Source of the DNA: Puccinia triticina
Lineage: Eukaryota > Basidiomycota > Pucciniomycetes > Pucciniales > Pucciniaceae
Direction: 5' to 3'
DNA: 64,000 bases
Assembly: GCF_026914185.1 (NCBI RefSeq)
Contig: NC_070565.1
Location: forward strand, 5,394,001 to 5,458,000
The position numbers and the translations under genes are program-made. Below the pieces are notes generated by a model that worked only from the letters and a program-made list of their open reading frames with translations, did no database searches and had not been told where the DNA came from. Shown piece by piece: positions 11,347 to 22,698 of the stretch (position 1 is the stretch's first letter; every line of letters starts with the position of its first letter).

Positions 11347-13383
11347 TCAGATAGCCGGAAATTCACACGGTTCCTCCTGAGCGTTCAAGACTTGCTGTGC
11401 GACGTGGCCTCTGGATTGGAGGAAGGTAGGAGCGTAGCAGTTGCAAGGAAGACCGATGGGGACTGGCACAACGGAGGATGTGTTGATAGGATCACGTTGA
11501 CGCAGTTCAAGTAATTTAACCCTGTTCACATATTGAGTTCCTTTTCCCTTGCGCAAACGTTCCACAGTGGCAACATCCAGTTTGTGAGCGAATTGAGTTA
11601 ATTCTTGAGAGCGCCGCGGCAAGTGCATCCGATAGAGGTTGCCTTCGTCGTCTTCTTCCGTGTCAGAGGTGTAAGCCGGATCCATGAAGATCCGCGTTAA
11701 ACTTGCTGGGAGAGACAAGGCCACACAAGTGTTGACACGATGATCACTTATCTGCAGATATGCGTGCATCAAGGGAAGGGGAAGAGCAGGAGTAAGAGAG
11801 ATTGCGTGTTTTGTGAGCAAGCTAGCTTGGAGACGGACCTGCTTCCTCCTTTTGCTTTGTTTTTCACGGGCGGACTTGAGTTGACGCCAGTAGAGGTTAT
11901 GAGCTGATTGTCAAATTTCATCCTGGCACCCGTGAATCCAACGGAAGATAACCTTGTGACCGTTGGCAGCGGTATTGTCGGTCGGTGAGATGGCATATTT
12001 GTGCAAGAGGCAGTTGTTTTTTGCAAAAGTCCAATGCTTCCATAGCATACTGGCAAACCACGCGTTATAAGGCAAGTCTGGGGAGTCATCCCATGCAAAG
12101 CTAATATGATGGACATTGAAGTGGGCCATATCTTCAACAAAAAATTGGCAACATATTACCGGGATACATTGGATTCTCCCTCCCACTTTGAGGTCGGAAA
12201 GATTGTGTTCTGAAAGGTATGTGCGGAAGCGGGCAAGGATAAGACTTGCAGCAGATGCATCCTTCGAGGGAGGCTTGAAAGCGTAAACTTGTGATTGGGG
12301 GGGCGCAGGAGGAAGGTCACTCTTGGCAGCTTCGATCCCGAGCACGATCCTAGCAACACTGCAAGAGTTACGCTTCGCTACAAAAAGCGGCGCTTTTGCG
12401 TAGCGAAGCGGAAACACGCTACTCTGGATCCAGAATAGCGTTAGCACTAGCGGAAAATCGCTACTTTGACCGGTAGCAAAGCGCCAGAACCGCTACTGCA
12501 GTTTTGGCCTGCGCGTAGCAAAGCGCTTTTTTTTGCCGCTTCGCTACAGTATAGCGCAGCGGACAAATTGACGCTTTTTGGCGCTTTTTGGCGCTAATAG
12601 CGCTTTTGAGCGCCAAAAGCGTAGCGAACCGGGTTGCTTTTGTGTCAAAAGAGTAGCGGGCATCTCTGCCTTTTGGTGAAAAATGCCAGAAATAGTAAAC
12701 AAACATCAATCCTCCATCATTTTATGATGTGCAGTATTGATGTTTGAATGGTGCTATGGTAGCGCAGCAAAATTGCTACAGTAGCGTTTTTTCCGCTACT
12801 ATAGCGAGAAGCGTAGCGAATTGCCGCTACTCTGCGCTAAAAAAAGCGCGCTATTTTCTTTAATCCCCTTAAAAAATGTAGCAAATAGCGAAGCGCCAAG
12901 TCCGCTACAAAATGCTTAGCAAAGCGAGGCTAAAACCGCTATGCTTTTGCTACGCAGGCGCTTTTTGTAGTGTAGCTCTTGCACTGTTGATCCTAGTGAA
13001 GTCGTGGATAGACCGTGCAAATGCGGAATTGCCGGATGGAATGCCACTTGCGCAGAGTTGTGAATGAAGGTTGTGGTGGTCGTAGGCATCAAGCCATTCT
13101 GGAGCCTGGGAGGGTTGGTTTTCATCTTGGTAGGTAGGAAACGTTGGAGTGATCATGAGACACTAAAATGAGCGGGGAAGGATGAGTTGAAAGACTTGAT
13201 TTGTTTTGGTTGGGTGACCATGGACGGCAATGGCCTGAAAAGGTGTTTTGGGGAAGCTAGTTTGCCATTGACGTAAAATCCCCTTTGATTGTTCGGTGCC
13301 TCCCAAATGAAACCTGCCCATTTAGGGGGCGAAAGGCCTGCATATTTTTGGAAGACGCTCATCATGTACACTTGGACAATCAT
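11347..13383 (-). pseudogene. Unnamed rust multicopy protein, split by a MITE
   Basis: Minus-strand gene. The first recognisable block, MIVQVYMMSVFQKYAGL, leads to PPKWAGFIWEAPNNQRGFYV. An intron at 13218-13163 joins LFRPLPSM in phase to CLMITPTFPTYQDENQ. The frame then runs into SIHDFTRI, where a 636 bp MITE sits. Beyond it the frame resumes as VLGIEAAKSD without loss, because the 7 bp duplication ATCCTAG is the only scar. A single TGA at 11911-11913 interrupts DEI*QSAHNLYW. The same frame continues through SDTEEDDEGNLYRMHLPRRS and GLPCNCYAPTFL to a stop at 11347. The layout (acidic SDTEED patch, GLPxNCY near the C terminus) recalls a large unnamed family in rust genomes. Function is unknown and no catalytic motif is visible. 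Further exons may lie upstream of 13383. Confidence 0.55.
12354..12989. mobile_element. MITE of the CAACA(C/G)TG family, copy D
   Basis: 636 bp, ends CAACACTGCAAGAG and CTCTTGCACTGTTG, target duplication ATCCTAG (12347-12353 and 12990-12996). The interior is made of GCTTCGCTA / TAGCGAAGCG words, a diverged version of the composition of copies A-C. It interrupts the coding frame of the unnamed gene at 11347-13383. Confidence 0.85.
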
Positions 13384-13972
13384 CCAAGTTGTCCAGCTGG
13401 AGTGTGATACAATGCAGGGATGGCCAGAACAGTTTGTTTATATGGCTTGTCCATTCTGCTGTGCTGGGCATTTCCTTGTGCCGCAGGCAGTTGCGTGTCG
13501 CCTGGGTAGCCATCAGGCTCCTTTCCTTCCATGGGATTATTTCCCACTCGGGCTGACCCAGGTGCTACTCCTGTAGCCTGTAAGGACCTCTGTTAGGTCC
13601 TTCACTACAGTTCAGTGGAGTATGATCCCCGAGGATCCAGTGATGGTTTTGGGACTAGACAAGACCTTGTGTCTTGGAGAGAATTTCTAAAACCCAGCAG
13701 TATGAATTGCACAATCTAGCTCAGTAGAAGGAATCAGCTTTTTCTCTCTATGTACAATAAATAATGAAGGGAAGAAGAGGAACAAGATTGAGAGGGGGAA
13801 GTGTGAGACATACCTAGCTCAGTAGAAGGAATCAGCTTTTTCTCTACTGAGCTAGGCAGGTGCGGAGGCGTTGAGTTTAAAAGGTCGCGGTGGTGGTTGC
13901 TGAGTAAGCGTCCGGGACTGTTCCGTGAACTCCGAGTCAGTGTGGTGGCGAGGGGCTTCACAGTCTCCCCCC

Positions 13973-14577
13973 CTATAAAAGAGGAGGAGTCGATTCGTCG
14001 GGAGGGCGAGGTTCAGGTGGATCTTTGTTGTCCGGGAAGATGTATCGTTTGAGTTTGGATATATGAAATACCGGGTGCCGTTTGTCTGAGTCCGGCAGTT
14101 CGAGCTCCGCGTTGAGGCCGTGATTGAATACCTTCTTGACCCGGTATGGGCCTTCAAACCGTTCCTTCAATTTATCCGTGCCGCTTTGATGTTTACCTCT
14201 CCAGTCGGCGGAGTTGAGTAGCGCCCAATCGTCCGGGAGTAATAGTGGTTGCTTACTTCGATGTTTGTTGTGTTGTCGGGCCTGTTTCACCCGACTGGAC
14301 CACAAGGCATCTCTGGCATCGGCCCAAGCGCCCTCTCGCAGTTTTAACCAAGTAGACAATGCGGCTGGGGAATCAGTTGTGCCTTCAGTTGATGGGAAGA
14401 GGCCTGGAGGTCTGCCAAACAGTAGCTCGAATGGGCTATACCCGGTTGACACATTAACAGCTGAGTTGATTGCCAGTTCTACGGAGGGAAGGGCATCCAG
14501 CCACTTTGATTGTTTTTTCGCCGTGAACAAACGCAGTATTTGGCCCACGGTTTTGTTGGTTCTTTCGCTGCGCCCGT
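13973..14577 (-). pseudogene. Ty3-B integrase, C-terminal part
   Basis: Continues the integrase catalytic core (DGRSERTNKTVGQILRLF, where the SERTN block carries the catalytic glutamate). The C-terminal domain follows with GYSPFELLFGRPPGLFP, RFEGPYRVKKVFNHGLNAEL and HPVFHISKLKRY, a typical integrase tail. No chromodomain is seen after it. The frame was continuous with the segment at 15771-16604 before a solo LTR inserted within HPQA|DGRSE. The four-base duplication ccgc at 14578-14581 is the scar. Open to its natural end near the 3' LTR. Confidence 0.85.
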
Positions 14578-14581
14578 CCGC

Positions 14582-15766
14582 TGTGGTAGACGGAAAAGTG
14601 AAAAATCAAAAGTTTTTTCTCATACATATATTTACTCACCCTAGGCCTCAAGATACCACCAAATAGACCTCATAAATGGATTCTACGGCAAATTTTACCC
14701 CTAGTCACCACTGGAAGTGTCACTGGAACCCCACTGGATTGGAAGTTACACCCTCTTGGACCCTCATGGACACGGCCAGCCCCAGTCATCAACCTGTCAC
14801 AACCCTCAAGTCAACTTTCCCAGGTATACACATACTCAGCCCCAGCCAAACACATACTCTTTTCTATCCCTCTTATCTCCACTGCATATGCAGGGGACCA
14901 ACCCCATTTCTTCTGTATTTGACATGTCCCCGCCTCATTTATGCACCCCTTGCAGCTGCATGCAGTCTTCTGGCCCCATTTCTGCACTCCTTGCATTAAT
15001 CTGACACCACTCATGCACCCCTTGCATGAAGTACCTCTGTATTTGACATGTCCCCGCTTTGTTTATGCACTCCTTGCATTAGTATGACATCATCTTTCAT
15101 TTCTCACCCCACTTTTTGCCTGTATTTAGTATCTTCTGACACCACTTGTACACAAACCACCAGCTAAAATCCCTCATCCAGGGTCCCCCTTGTAGCTAAA
15201 ATCCCTCACATTTGTCTATATAAGGAGCTCTCTCCCCCCAGTTGTTTTTCCCTCAGTTCAGTACCCACCAGTTATACAGATATCACCCATTAGCCATTAT
15301 CATCACCCTTACACTTTTATAACATACCATATCATCCCTCTTATCTGCAATAACCACTGAGCTCACTCTCATATTCTCATACTCTCATATCACTGGTTGC
15401 ATATCACGCACCTGTCACGAGTTACCCGGTTCCTGGTTCAACTCCCGACTAAGACATATACCCTTCTCAGTCCAGACACTCTTCTCAACTTCTTATATCA
15501 CCCTCTCAAGGACCTGTGTTCAACCCCCACCGGAAACATCAAGTCAACTTTCACCCTTTCCATCATCATAAATCCTCTCAACTCTCACATACCTGTCATC
15601 GAACAACTTCACCTGGAACTAGACCAGACCTATCACTTGATTAAGACTTGCCAAGCTTAGCTTGGTGGGTCTTGTTATCTGATAGTATAGAAGGGCAGAG
15701 TTTGCACCTCCATCATCCCCTTCTCCATTCAGCAAAAGGGTTTCACAACCACTTTTGAGTCTTACA
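14582..15766 (+). mobile_element. Solo LTR, 1185 bp, in Ty3-B integrase
   Basis: Begins TGTGGTAGACGG and ends GAGTCTTACA, with CCGC repeated on both sides (14578-14581 and 15767-15770). It carries a TATA box (CTATATAAGGAGCTC near 15217). Removing it restores the integrase frame. The partial copy at 9296-9983 belongs to the same family. No internal coding part is present, as expected after LTR-LTR recombination. Confidence 0.85.
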
Positions 15767-15770
15767 CCGC

Positions 15771-16604
15771 TTGTGGGTGGAACGAGGTTGTCATGTGGAA
15801 CCCGACGTTGAGTCGCGACATGAGTGCTTTCCAGAATTGGGATTTCCAGGCTTTGTCCCTGTTGCTGATGATAGATTTGGGTGCTCCAAATGTAGCCATC
15901 CAACCAGTGAACAATCTTGATGCTGTTTTCTCCGCTGTGTCTTTCTGCAGGACCGGTATGATCCGCGTGTAGCCCGATAGGCAACACGTACACGTAAGGA
16001 TCATGTCATAGTGAGTCGCAGATTTCAGTGGTCCAACGAAGTCGATGGCTAGATCTGTAAGAGGCATTCGTGGGAAGCTGGGGGTCGCCATGTTTCCGGC
16101 AGGAGCAGTGGTCTGGGCTTTGGTGTGTTGGCAGGTAGGGCATGCTTGGACGAATTTTAGTACATCGTAGGTCATGCGTGGCCAAAAAAAGTCTCGGCGC
16201 AGTTCCGTCAAGGTTTTCAGATGGCCCATGTGGCCCATTCGCTGGTGTGCTTCCTTCAGGAGCGAAAGCCGAAGCGCTCTGTCCGCAGGGATGACCAGAC
16301 GCCCCCGTACGAAAAGAAATCCGTCTATTTCTGCGTAGTTGTTGTGTAAGGGTAGCGCTGATTGCATAGATTTGCAGAATTCATCGTTCTCGTAACCCAA
16401 TAAAACCGCTTCCTTGATGCTGTCTGACAGTTCACTTGAGAATTCGGTGAGTGATGCTACACAGGCGACATCTGCGGGAGTGACTTCTTTGTCATCGGCT
16501 GGTGTGTCTTTCCAGGAAAGTGCGTCCGCTACCGTGTTATCTTCACCCTTGATGTAATTGAAGTGTAGGTCAAAGTCTGCTAACAACTCTGTCCAGCGCG
16601 CCTG
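15771..16604 (-). pseudogene. Ty3-B RNase H end and integrase N-terminal part
   Basis: Starts as RQARWTELLADFDLHFNYIKG and NTVADALS (end of RNase H/connection). The HHCC zinc finger of integrase follows, with HQRMGHMGHLKTL and CPTCQHTKA, then the core block DLAIDFVGPLKS (first catalytic Asp) and SNRDKAWKSQFWK, where N replaces G or D before RD (second Asp present). It is cut at FHPQA by the solo LTR at 14582-15766 and on the other side by the solo LTR at 16609-17606. One original polyprotein is split into three blocks. Confidence 0.85.
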
Positions 16605-16608
16605 CCGC

Positions 16609-17606
16609 TGTGGTAAGCCAATCCTGATCTACCCAGAAAACCAGCAACCATCAATCACAAGGCTGTCACACCTCAAGGCTAAATCCCATACCTCTGGCCC
16701 CCTTGTCAGCAAAGCCCAAGGTCCTCAACATCCCCACTCAATGGTCATACCCTGGATAATAGTATTCCCTCTTCCCACACTCCCCCTCTCTTGGATAAAC
16801 CCTCTCCCTAGTCTCAAACATCTACCCAGATCACATGTTACCCCCTTCTTCTAGTGTTTCCTTAGAGCCATGTGCTCAAAGATGTATAAGCAACCTTGAA
16901 ACCCTTCACCCTCCAAACCCAACATGATACACATTATGCTAGACATAGCCCCAAACCCCACCTAGATTATTACTTCCTGAAACACTTCATGAAACACCTG
17001 ACTCCTCCTATCTTAGATCCTTAGATTACTTCTTCCTGAAACACTTCCTGAAACTCATAACTCCTCCTATCTTAGATCATAGAATATTCTACCCCTTTTA
17101 TGTCTCACATATCCCCTCCTCCAACTAGGAAGATTGCACCATAGCCCCCAGAAGATGGCATCATCCCCACCCACTATTACACCATCATGTGACTCCTTGA
17201 ACCACTACTCTGACCACATGGCTGTTTCATCCTATAGAAGTAGAATGTTCTATGCTTCCCTGCAGGTTATCCTTGTTTCCTCATGGCTCCTCTTTCTTGT
17301 GTATATAAACTGGGTTGTTTTCCTCTTCATTTATTCCCCATCAGATCCTGTCAAAGTAATTCAGATCACTGGTCACCTATCATTAGCCTTGCTTATGCCA
17401 ATAAATCAGATTGGACAAGCTTGTTATCTGTGTACAAAATATTAGATTAGTAGAAAAGTAACCCTCAAGACATACCTCAAGAATCTCCATAGCCACACCT
17501 TTCCTTAAGAGTCCATACTCTTATATCTTTTTCTTGTTCCCAGAGAGGCAGCCCATTAAAGCACCATTCCCTCTCCAGCTCTATTCATCCCAAGAGTAGT
17601 TCCACA
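16609..17606 (+). mobile_element. Solo LTR, 998 bp, in Ty3-B RNase H
   Basis: Begins TGTGGTAAGCC and ends GTAGTTCCACA, with target duplication CCGC (16605-16608 and 17607-17610). A TATA box lies in GTGTATATAAACTGGG near 17300. Its sequence differs from the 1185 bp LTR except for the first bases. Excision rejoins LSKR with QARWTELL in frame. The strand is assigned from the TATA box. Confidence 0.8.
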
Positions 17607-17610
17607 CCGC

Positions 17611-19421
17611 TTACTGAGATTACGCTGTTTTGGGAGATGGATCAATGAGTGGTGATCCGTCATGACATTTATCTTCATTCCCAACAATAACATCTTCCAT
17701 TTTTGCAGGGCGTGTATCACGGCGAGCAATTCTTGTTTGTGGACAGGGTAGTTTTGCTCCGCGGCGGTCATGAGATGTGACTCATAAGCTATGGGAGAGG
17801 CTTCTTTCCAGTCGGCCCCTTGAAAAAGCGCTGCCCCTAGCCCCGATCCACTCGCATCCGTGAATAGCCAAAGGGGGTCGTCGGACTCGTAGTCGACATT
17901 CTTCAGGCATGGTAGCGAGGTCATCAGTTTCTTGATGTTGGCGAATGCTTGTTCTTCTTTCTCGCCCCACCGAAAGTCTTTTGGCTTCAGTTTTGTGCTC
18001 GTTAGTGGGGTGAGTGTCCCGACGTACTTTTGGAGCCCCCAGATGAACTTTTTCATCCATTGGACCATGCCCAAAAACTTTTTGACCCCTTTTGGTGGTT
18101 TGGGTGAGGTCCAGCTTTGTACCGCCTCGACCTTTTCGCCATCGGGTTGTATACCGTTGGGGGAGATGTAGTGTCCAAGAAATTTCACCTCATTACGGAA
18201 GAGGAAAGTTTTCTTTGGAGAACAATAAAGGTTGGCCGCTCTAATCCAACTGAGGACCGCTTGTACATCTGATTTGTGTTGCTCCGAGTTCTGGGAGTAG
18301 ACCACTATGTCGTCCAGGTAAACCACACAAATTTTGTTGATCAGGTCGCCGAGAGCCTCTTCTAGTCGGGCTTGATGAGTGGCTGGAGCATTTGTCAGCC
18401 CCATTGGCATCACGCACCGCTCCATAAGCCCCCAAGGTGTCTTAACTGCTGTCAGGGGAATGTTGGCCTCTCTCATTCTCGTCTGGAAAAAAGCATTGGT
18501 CTGGTCAATGATCAAGAAAATTTTTCCAGACGCGACGATCCGAATAAGTTCGTCCACATTCGGCAACGGTGCCCTATCTTTCACCGTCAGGCTGTTGAGT
18601 TGGCGGTAGTCACACACCCAGCGCGGCAGGGCGTCTGGGTCCTTTTTTGGTATGATCAGACTGGGCGACGCATATTGGCTGTTTGATCTTCTGATCCGGC
18701 CCGCTTCAAGGTGCTGATCAATGAGTCTTAGCCACGCCGTTAAATATTTATGCGGATATGGGTACTGGCGCTCGTTGATAACAGCTGTTGGATCCGTCAG
18801 AATTATGCGGTGTCGAACCCGCGAGCTAGCGTTCTGAATTTTCTTTGAAAAGGTCCCATTGGTAAATAGGCCGGCTTCCTCAGCTTCGTCGGAGATTGCG
18901 GGGATGTCAGCCGGGAAGAGGTCTGCGAATTCTTCCAGGATCTTCTTCTCAGGCGATAATGTCGTATGCGGGGCCAATGTGGCTATGGAGTTTGAGTTGT
19001 CCAGCCAAAAGTCGTGTAGAAGGATTCCCGTACGAAGGCATTCCACGGCATTTTTCCGGCTGAGGACTGCGAGGTCAAACCAATGGAGGAATGGCATCCC
19101 CAGGATCATGTCATAGTCGCCGTCAATATGGCCTACGCGCAAGGGGACTTCTTCAAAGGAGAGGCCCGAGTGTGCGTCGCAGAGGGTGGCATTCACAAAT
19201 CGTCGGATGACTACGCGATCCGCTGAGTTGCCGCGTAGTGCCATTCGGACCGCTATTGGTCTTGTCAGATTTTGTTCCTCAAGGTTGGCTGCCAGTGCTG
19301 TTTGGCCCTTGATGAGGTCCAGTTTGGAACCGGTGTCTATCATTGCTCGGACCGGAAGTTCGCCCAATAGGAGTTCAAGAATAATGCGGGCCGGTCGGCC
19401 CTGAGTGGAGGTTTCTGCCAT
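17611..19421 (-). pseudogene. Ty3-B protease-reverse transcriptase-RNase H
   Basis: Starts MAETSTQGRPARIILELL directly as an aspartic protease (MIDTGSKLDLI, ILGMPFL). The reverse transcriptase follows with PLPNVDELI, IIDQTNAFFQTRM (IDQ in place of the usual LD), MPMGLTNAPATHQ and the catalytic VVYLDDIVVYS, then FLGHYISPNGI. RNase H follows with LFTDASGSGLGAAL, NYPVHKQELLAVIHAL and MTDHHSLIHL. The frame ends by running into the solo LTR after NLSKR. There is no nucleocapsid or capsid region and no space for one before the LTR. The protease is at the N terminus, which suggests Gag came from another element in trans or was deleted. Open throughout, hence young. Confidence 0.9.
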
Positions 19422-20135
19422 CGCGCGAGTCGAAGGCAGCGGGAAGGGTTCGAGAAAAAAAAAGTGTAAGGACCTCTGTTAGGTCCTTCACTACAGTTCA
19501 GTGGAGTATGATCCCCGAGGATCCAGTGATGGTTTTGGGACTAGACAAGACCTTGTGTCTTGGAGAGAATTTCTAGAACCCAGCAGTATGAATTGCACAA
19601 TCTAGCTCAGTAGAAGGAATCAGCTTTTTCTCTCTATGTACAATAAATAATGAAGGGAAGAAGAGGAACAAGATTGAGAGGGGGAAGTGTGAGACATACC
19701 TAGCTCAGTAGAAGGAATCAGCTTTTTCTCTACTGAGCTAGGCAGGTGCGGAGGCGTCGAGTTTAAAAGGTCGCGGTGGTGGTTGCTGAGTAAGCATCCG
19801 GGACTGTTCCGTGAACTCTGAGTCAGTGTGGTGGCGAGGGGCTTCACATAGCCCTCAAGTCATCCCGGTATGGGCTGAGTGGAGTTAGTTCCCTATCTCT
19901 CTTCTTATCCCTCTCCCTTTAACAGGGTTTGGAATTCCTGAGGATTTCCCTCAGAAGGAGAGTAGGAGCTACTTGTGGGAGGGGCTTGGTTGTCCCTCCT
20001 TCAAGAGCATCACTCCTGGATAGTGTTAAGGCCCGAAAGCTGGAGCCCGCGCCCGTAACTCAGGTGAAGCCTGAGCCTGGCTCTGCGCCTAACAGTATCC
20101 CTCAGCGTGGTCTATTCCTGCATTGCGTCACTAGA

Positions 20136-20582
20136 TCAGGATTCTACTTGGGTTATCAACTCCTCTAAATCTCGTGGAACCGTGATCACCAATTGGTCTC
20201 AGCTCCTGTGCCCGTCTCAAATTCCTCTTGACAGTGAGTCCGCTTTGTTTTCCGCTGATGTGATGCGTTTGGCCACAAGGTTTATCTGGTGTTCAATCAA
20301 CATCTTCTGTATTAATTTCCATTCAGCGTTCACAAATCTGTTGCCCGATTTCCTCTTGTGGATCACCAATTCGGTTGTTGAGTTATCCGTCCAAACGATG
20401 AAGGTTTTGCTTCCCTTTGCCCCAATTTTGATTAGCATCAGTAAGCCGAGCCGTACCGCAATAGTTTCTAGGCGGGACATCCTCTCTTTCTCCGTCTTTT
20501 CTAGAAGTCCTTCTTTGAGTTTTTCAATTGACCGTAAGCGGAATTGGGCCCATTTGCGGCCTATCAGCACTCCTATCCCAAA
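20136..20582 (-). pseudogene. DIRS/Ngaro-like RNase H segment
   Basis: Reads FGIGVLIGRKWAQFRL, RLETIAVRLGL, TFIVWTDNSTTELVIHKRKS, NAEWKLIQKMLIEHQIN, SAENKADSLSRG and VITVPRDLEELITQV. This matches the RNase H and tail of DIRS/Ngaro-type retroelements. Two in-frame TGA codons (the first at 20217-20219) lie between SLSRGI and DQLVIT. It is the direct continuation of the RT at 21625-22698, separated by the palindromic element at 20583-21621: DASTSF on one side joins FGIGV on the other with TTT (AAA on the plus strand) duplicated. No tyrosine recombinase is visible between here and 19849, a stretch with no other gene. Confidence 0.75.
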
Positions 20583-21621
20583 CACTACAAACATTTATTA
20601 TTTTGCCCAAAAAAGAAACAAAAGTCAACATGAAAAAAATGAAACCAGAATTTCACTCAGGGGAACAAACTGAGCATGCTGAGCCAAAAAAATAAAATGT
20701 CCCAAACTGAGCAAAAATCATTGGAAAATGTTTTGGGATGGGTTTTTTTCACGGGCCTGCCGGGCCTGGAGCGGGCCTGGAGCGGGCTTGAGCGGGCCTG
20801 AGACGGGCCTACCCCCAAAGCACATTGGGTCAGTATTAAAGGAGTTTTGCCTTGCCCTGGGAGCTTCTGGGGCTTTTGATGGGCCCAAAATCTCAACATG
20901 GGCTTTTGGTGGTCTAGAAGTATCAACTTGGGCCACTGAATAGCCCATGGGCCTTTGAATTCCCAGAAAGCCCACCATGAGCCCCCACATAGCTAATGGG
21001 CTCTTGGTAGCCCATGAAGATCTTCATGGGCCAACAGATACCCTCATGGGCTTTTGGTGGCCCATGAAGATCTCCATGGGCCAACAAATATCCTCATGGG
21101 CTTTTGGTGGTCCAAAACGCTCCCCATGGGCTTTTTGTGGCCCAGAAAGGAGGCAAAAAGCCCATGCGATCCCATGATGGAAGTATCTGTTGGCCCATAG
21201 GGATCTTCATGGGCAACCAAGAGCCCAATAGCTATGTGGGGGATCATGGTGGGATTTTTGGGAATTCAAAGGCCCATGGGCTATTCAGTGGCCCGGGTTG
21301 ATACTTCTAGACCACCAAAAGCCCATGTTGAGATTTTGGGCCCATCAAAAGCCCCAGAAGCTCCCAGGGCAAGGCAAAACTCCTTTAATACTGACCCAAT
21401 GTGCTTTTGGGACAGGCCCGCTCAAGGCCCGCTCAAGGCCCGCTCCAGGCCCGTGAAAAAAACCATCCCAAAACATTGTCCAATGATTTTTGCTCAGTTT
21501 GTGACATTTTATTTTTTTGGCTCAGCATGCTCAGTTTGCTCCCCTGAGTGAAATTTTGCTTTTATTTTTTTCATGTTGACTTTTATTTTTTTTTTGGGCA
21601 AAATAATAAATGTTTGTAGTG
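20583..21621. mobile_element. Palindromic CACTA-like element with 3 bp TSD
   Basis: 1039 bp. Both ends read CACTACAAACATTTATT inward, and the target duplication is AAA (20580-20582 and 21622-21624). CACTA ends with a 3 bp duplication are diagnostic of the CACTA/EnSpm (CMC) superfamily. The two halves are nearly perfect inverted copies of about 400-450 bp around a short centre near 21100, with internal repetition of GGGCCTGGAGC-like and CATGGGCTTTTGGTGG words. There is no transposase gene. It splits the DIRS-like gene cleanly. Confidence 0.85.
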
Positions 21622-21624
21622 AAA

Positions 21625-22698
21625 GCTGGTGGACGCGTCGCCTACCCACCCAATTTTGGTTGGGTCTGGATTAGAAATCAACCTAGTTGACTCAAACCTG
21701 AGCAAGGTTGACAGACATTTGTGGAGGTCCTCATTGACATCTAGCGGGACCGGGCGGATAGACTTCCGATTGACCCGTTCCATCAGCCATCTGTAGAGGC
21801 TGCATAGGTAACAGCGGAGCTGGGGCAGGAAGTAACAGATGTGGTTTAGTTGTCCAACAAGGACTTCGACTTCTCCGTATTTGAAACGCGCACCAAGCTC
21901 AAGGAAGACCTCAATCTGTCCGATCCGTTTCTTAAGTTTGGTTTCCGGGAAACGCACGGTCTTAAGGACGCCGTTCCATATGAAGCCTAGATATTTCTTC
22001 TCTGCCAGGAACGGGGCGAATTTCTCCTTGTTAGTCTTCACGCCTAGCTGGTCGGACCGTAGCACCACATCTTTCATTTCAACGCTTGACCGGGCATCTT
22101 TGACAAATAGGTTGTCATCGACCCAGCGGAAGATGGTGATGATGTCAAATTCCTTCATCATGATCTGTTTCCACGCATCGGCCGGCCTACCAAATGATCC
22201 GCATCCCGCCACGCCTCCAAAGGTTATGCGCGTGTCCAGTAAGATTTTGTCATTGAACGTCCTCACCATCAGGTATGGCCACTGGTTTGGCGCAGTTGGG
22301 ATTTGCCGGTAGGCTTTCTCCCAGTCGAAAATAGCCAACAGGACCGGATGTTTTAGCTCTCTGATAAACTTTGCCACGGCGTTGAAGTTGTCCCAGGTTG
22401 TGGTGAAATTGTCCGCGCTTACGAAGGAATTCACGGACAGTATCCCTTGTTTCCCGTGGGGGAATGACAAATCGTTAATAGGGCGTAGGGACCCGTCGCC
22501 GTTAATGACGGCGCCGAGGGGGTTGGTGCGGAAAAATGAGAAATGTTTGTTCACTTCTTCGCGGCTGAATGGCCCAAAGATTTGTTTGGCCTTGAGTTCC
22601 TTCATAACAGATTCCTCTATTTTCTCCCGCGCTTGAAGTGCTGACTTGTGGTTCGGAGGAGTGTAGAAAGGACCGGCAGGGTGCACCGTGTGCTGAGG
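21625..22698 (-). pseudogene. DIRS/Ngaro-like reverse transcriptase, split by insertions
   Basis: Minus-strand frame starting PQHTVHPAGPFYTPPNH, then LGAVINGDGSLRPINDLSFP, AIFDWEKAYRQIP (first catalytic Asp), TFGGVAGCGSFGRPADAW and FRWVDDNLFVK (VDD core in place of YxDD), then KYLGFIWNG. The RT type and the RNase H that follows fit DIRS/Ngaro-like elements rather than Ty3 or LINE. Upstream it continues at 57141: FVHAFNQGI there joins PQHTV here through the 5 bp duplication GATAC created by Ty3-A. Downstream it continues in 20582-20136. Each block is open by itself, apart from the two stops in the RNase H tail. Confidence 0.8.

Larger units (their letters stand above)
13579..19848 (-). mobile_element. 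Ty3-B: LTR retrotransposon lacking gag, two nested solo LTRs
   Basis: 384 bp LTRs at 13579-13962 and 19465-19848 begin TGTGAAGCCCC and end CTTACA on the coding strand. They differ at about four positions by eye, so the insertion is fairly recent. The target duplication TAGCC is perfect (13574-13578 and 19849-19853). A polypurine tract (ATAGGGGGGGGAGAC) precedes the 3' LTR at 13963. Only about 43 bp separate the 5' LTR from the protease ATG, so no gag is encoded. Without the two solo LTRs the element is about 4.1 kb. Confidence 0.9.
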
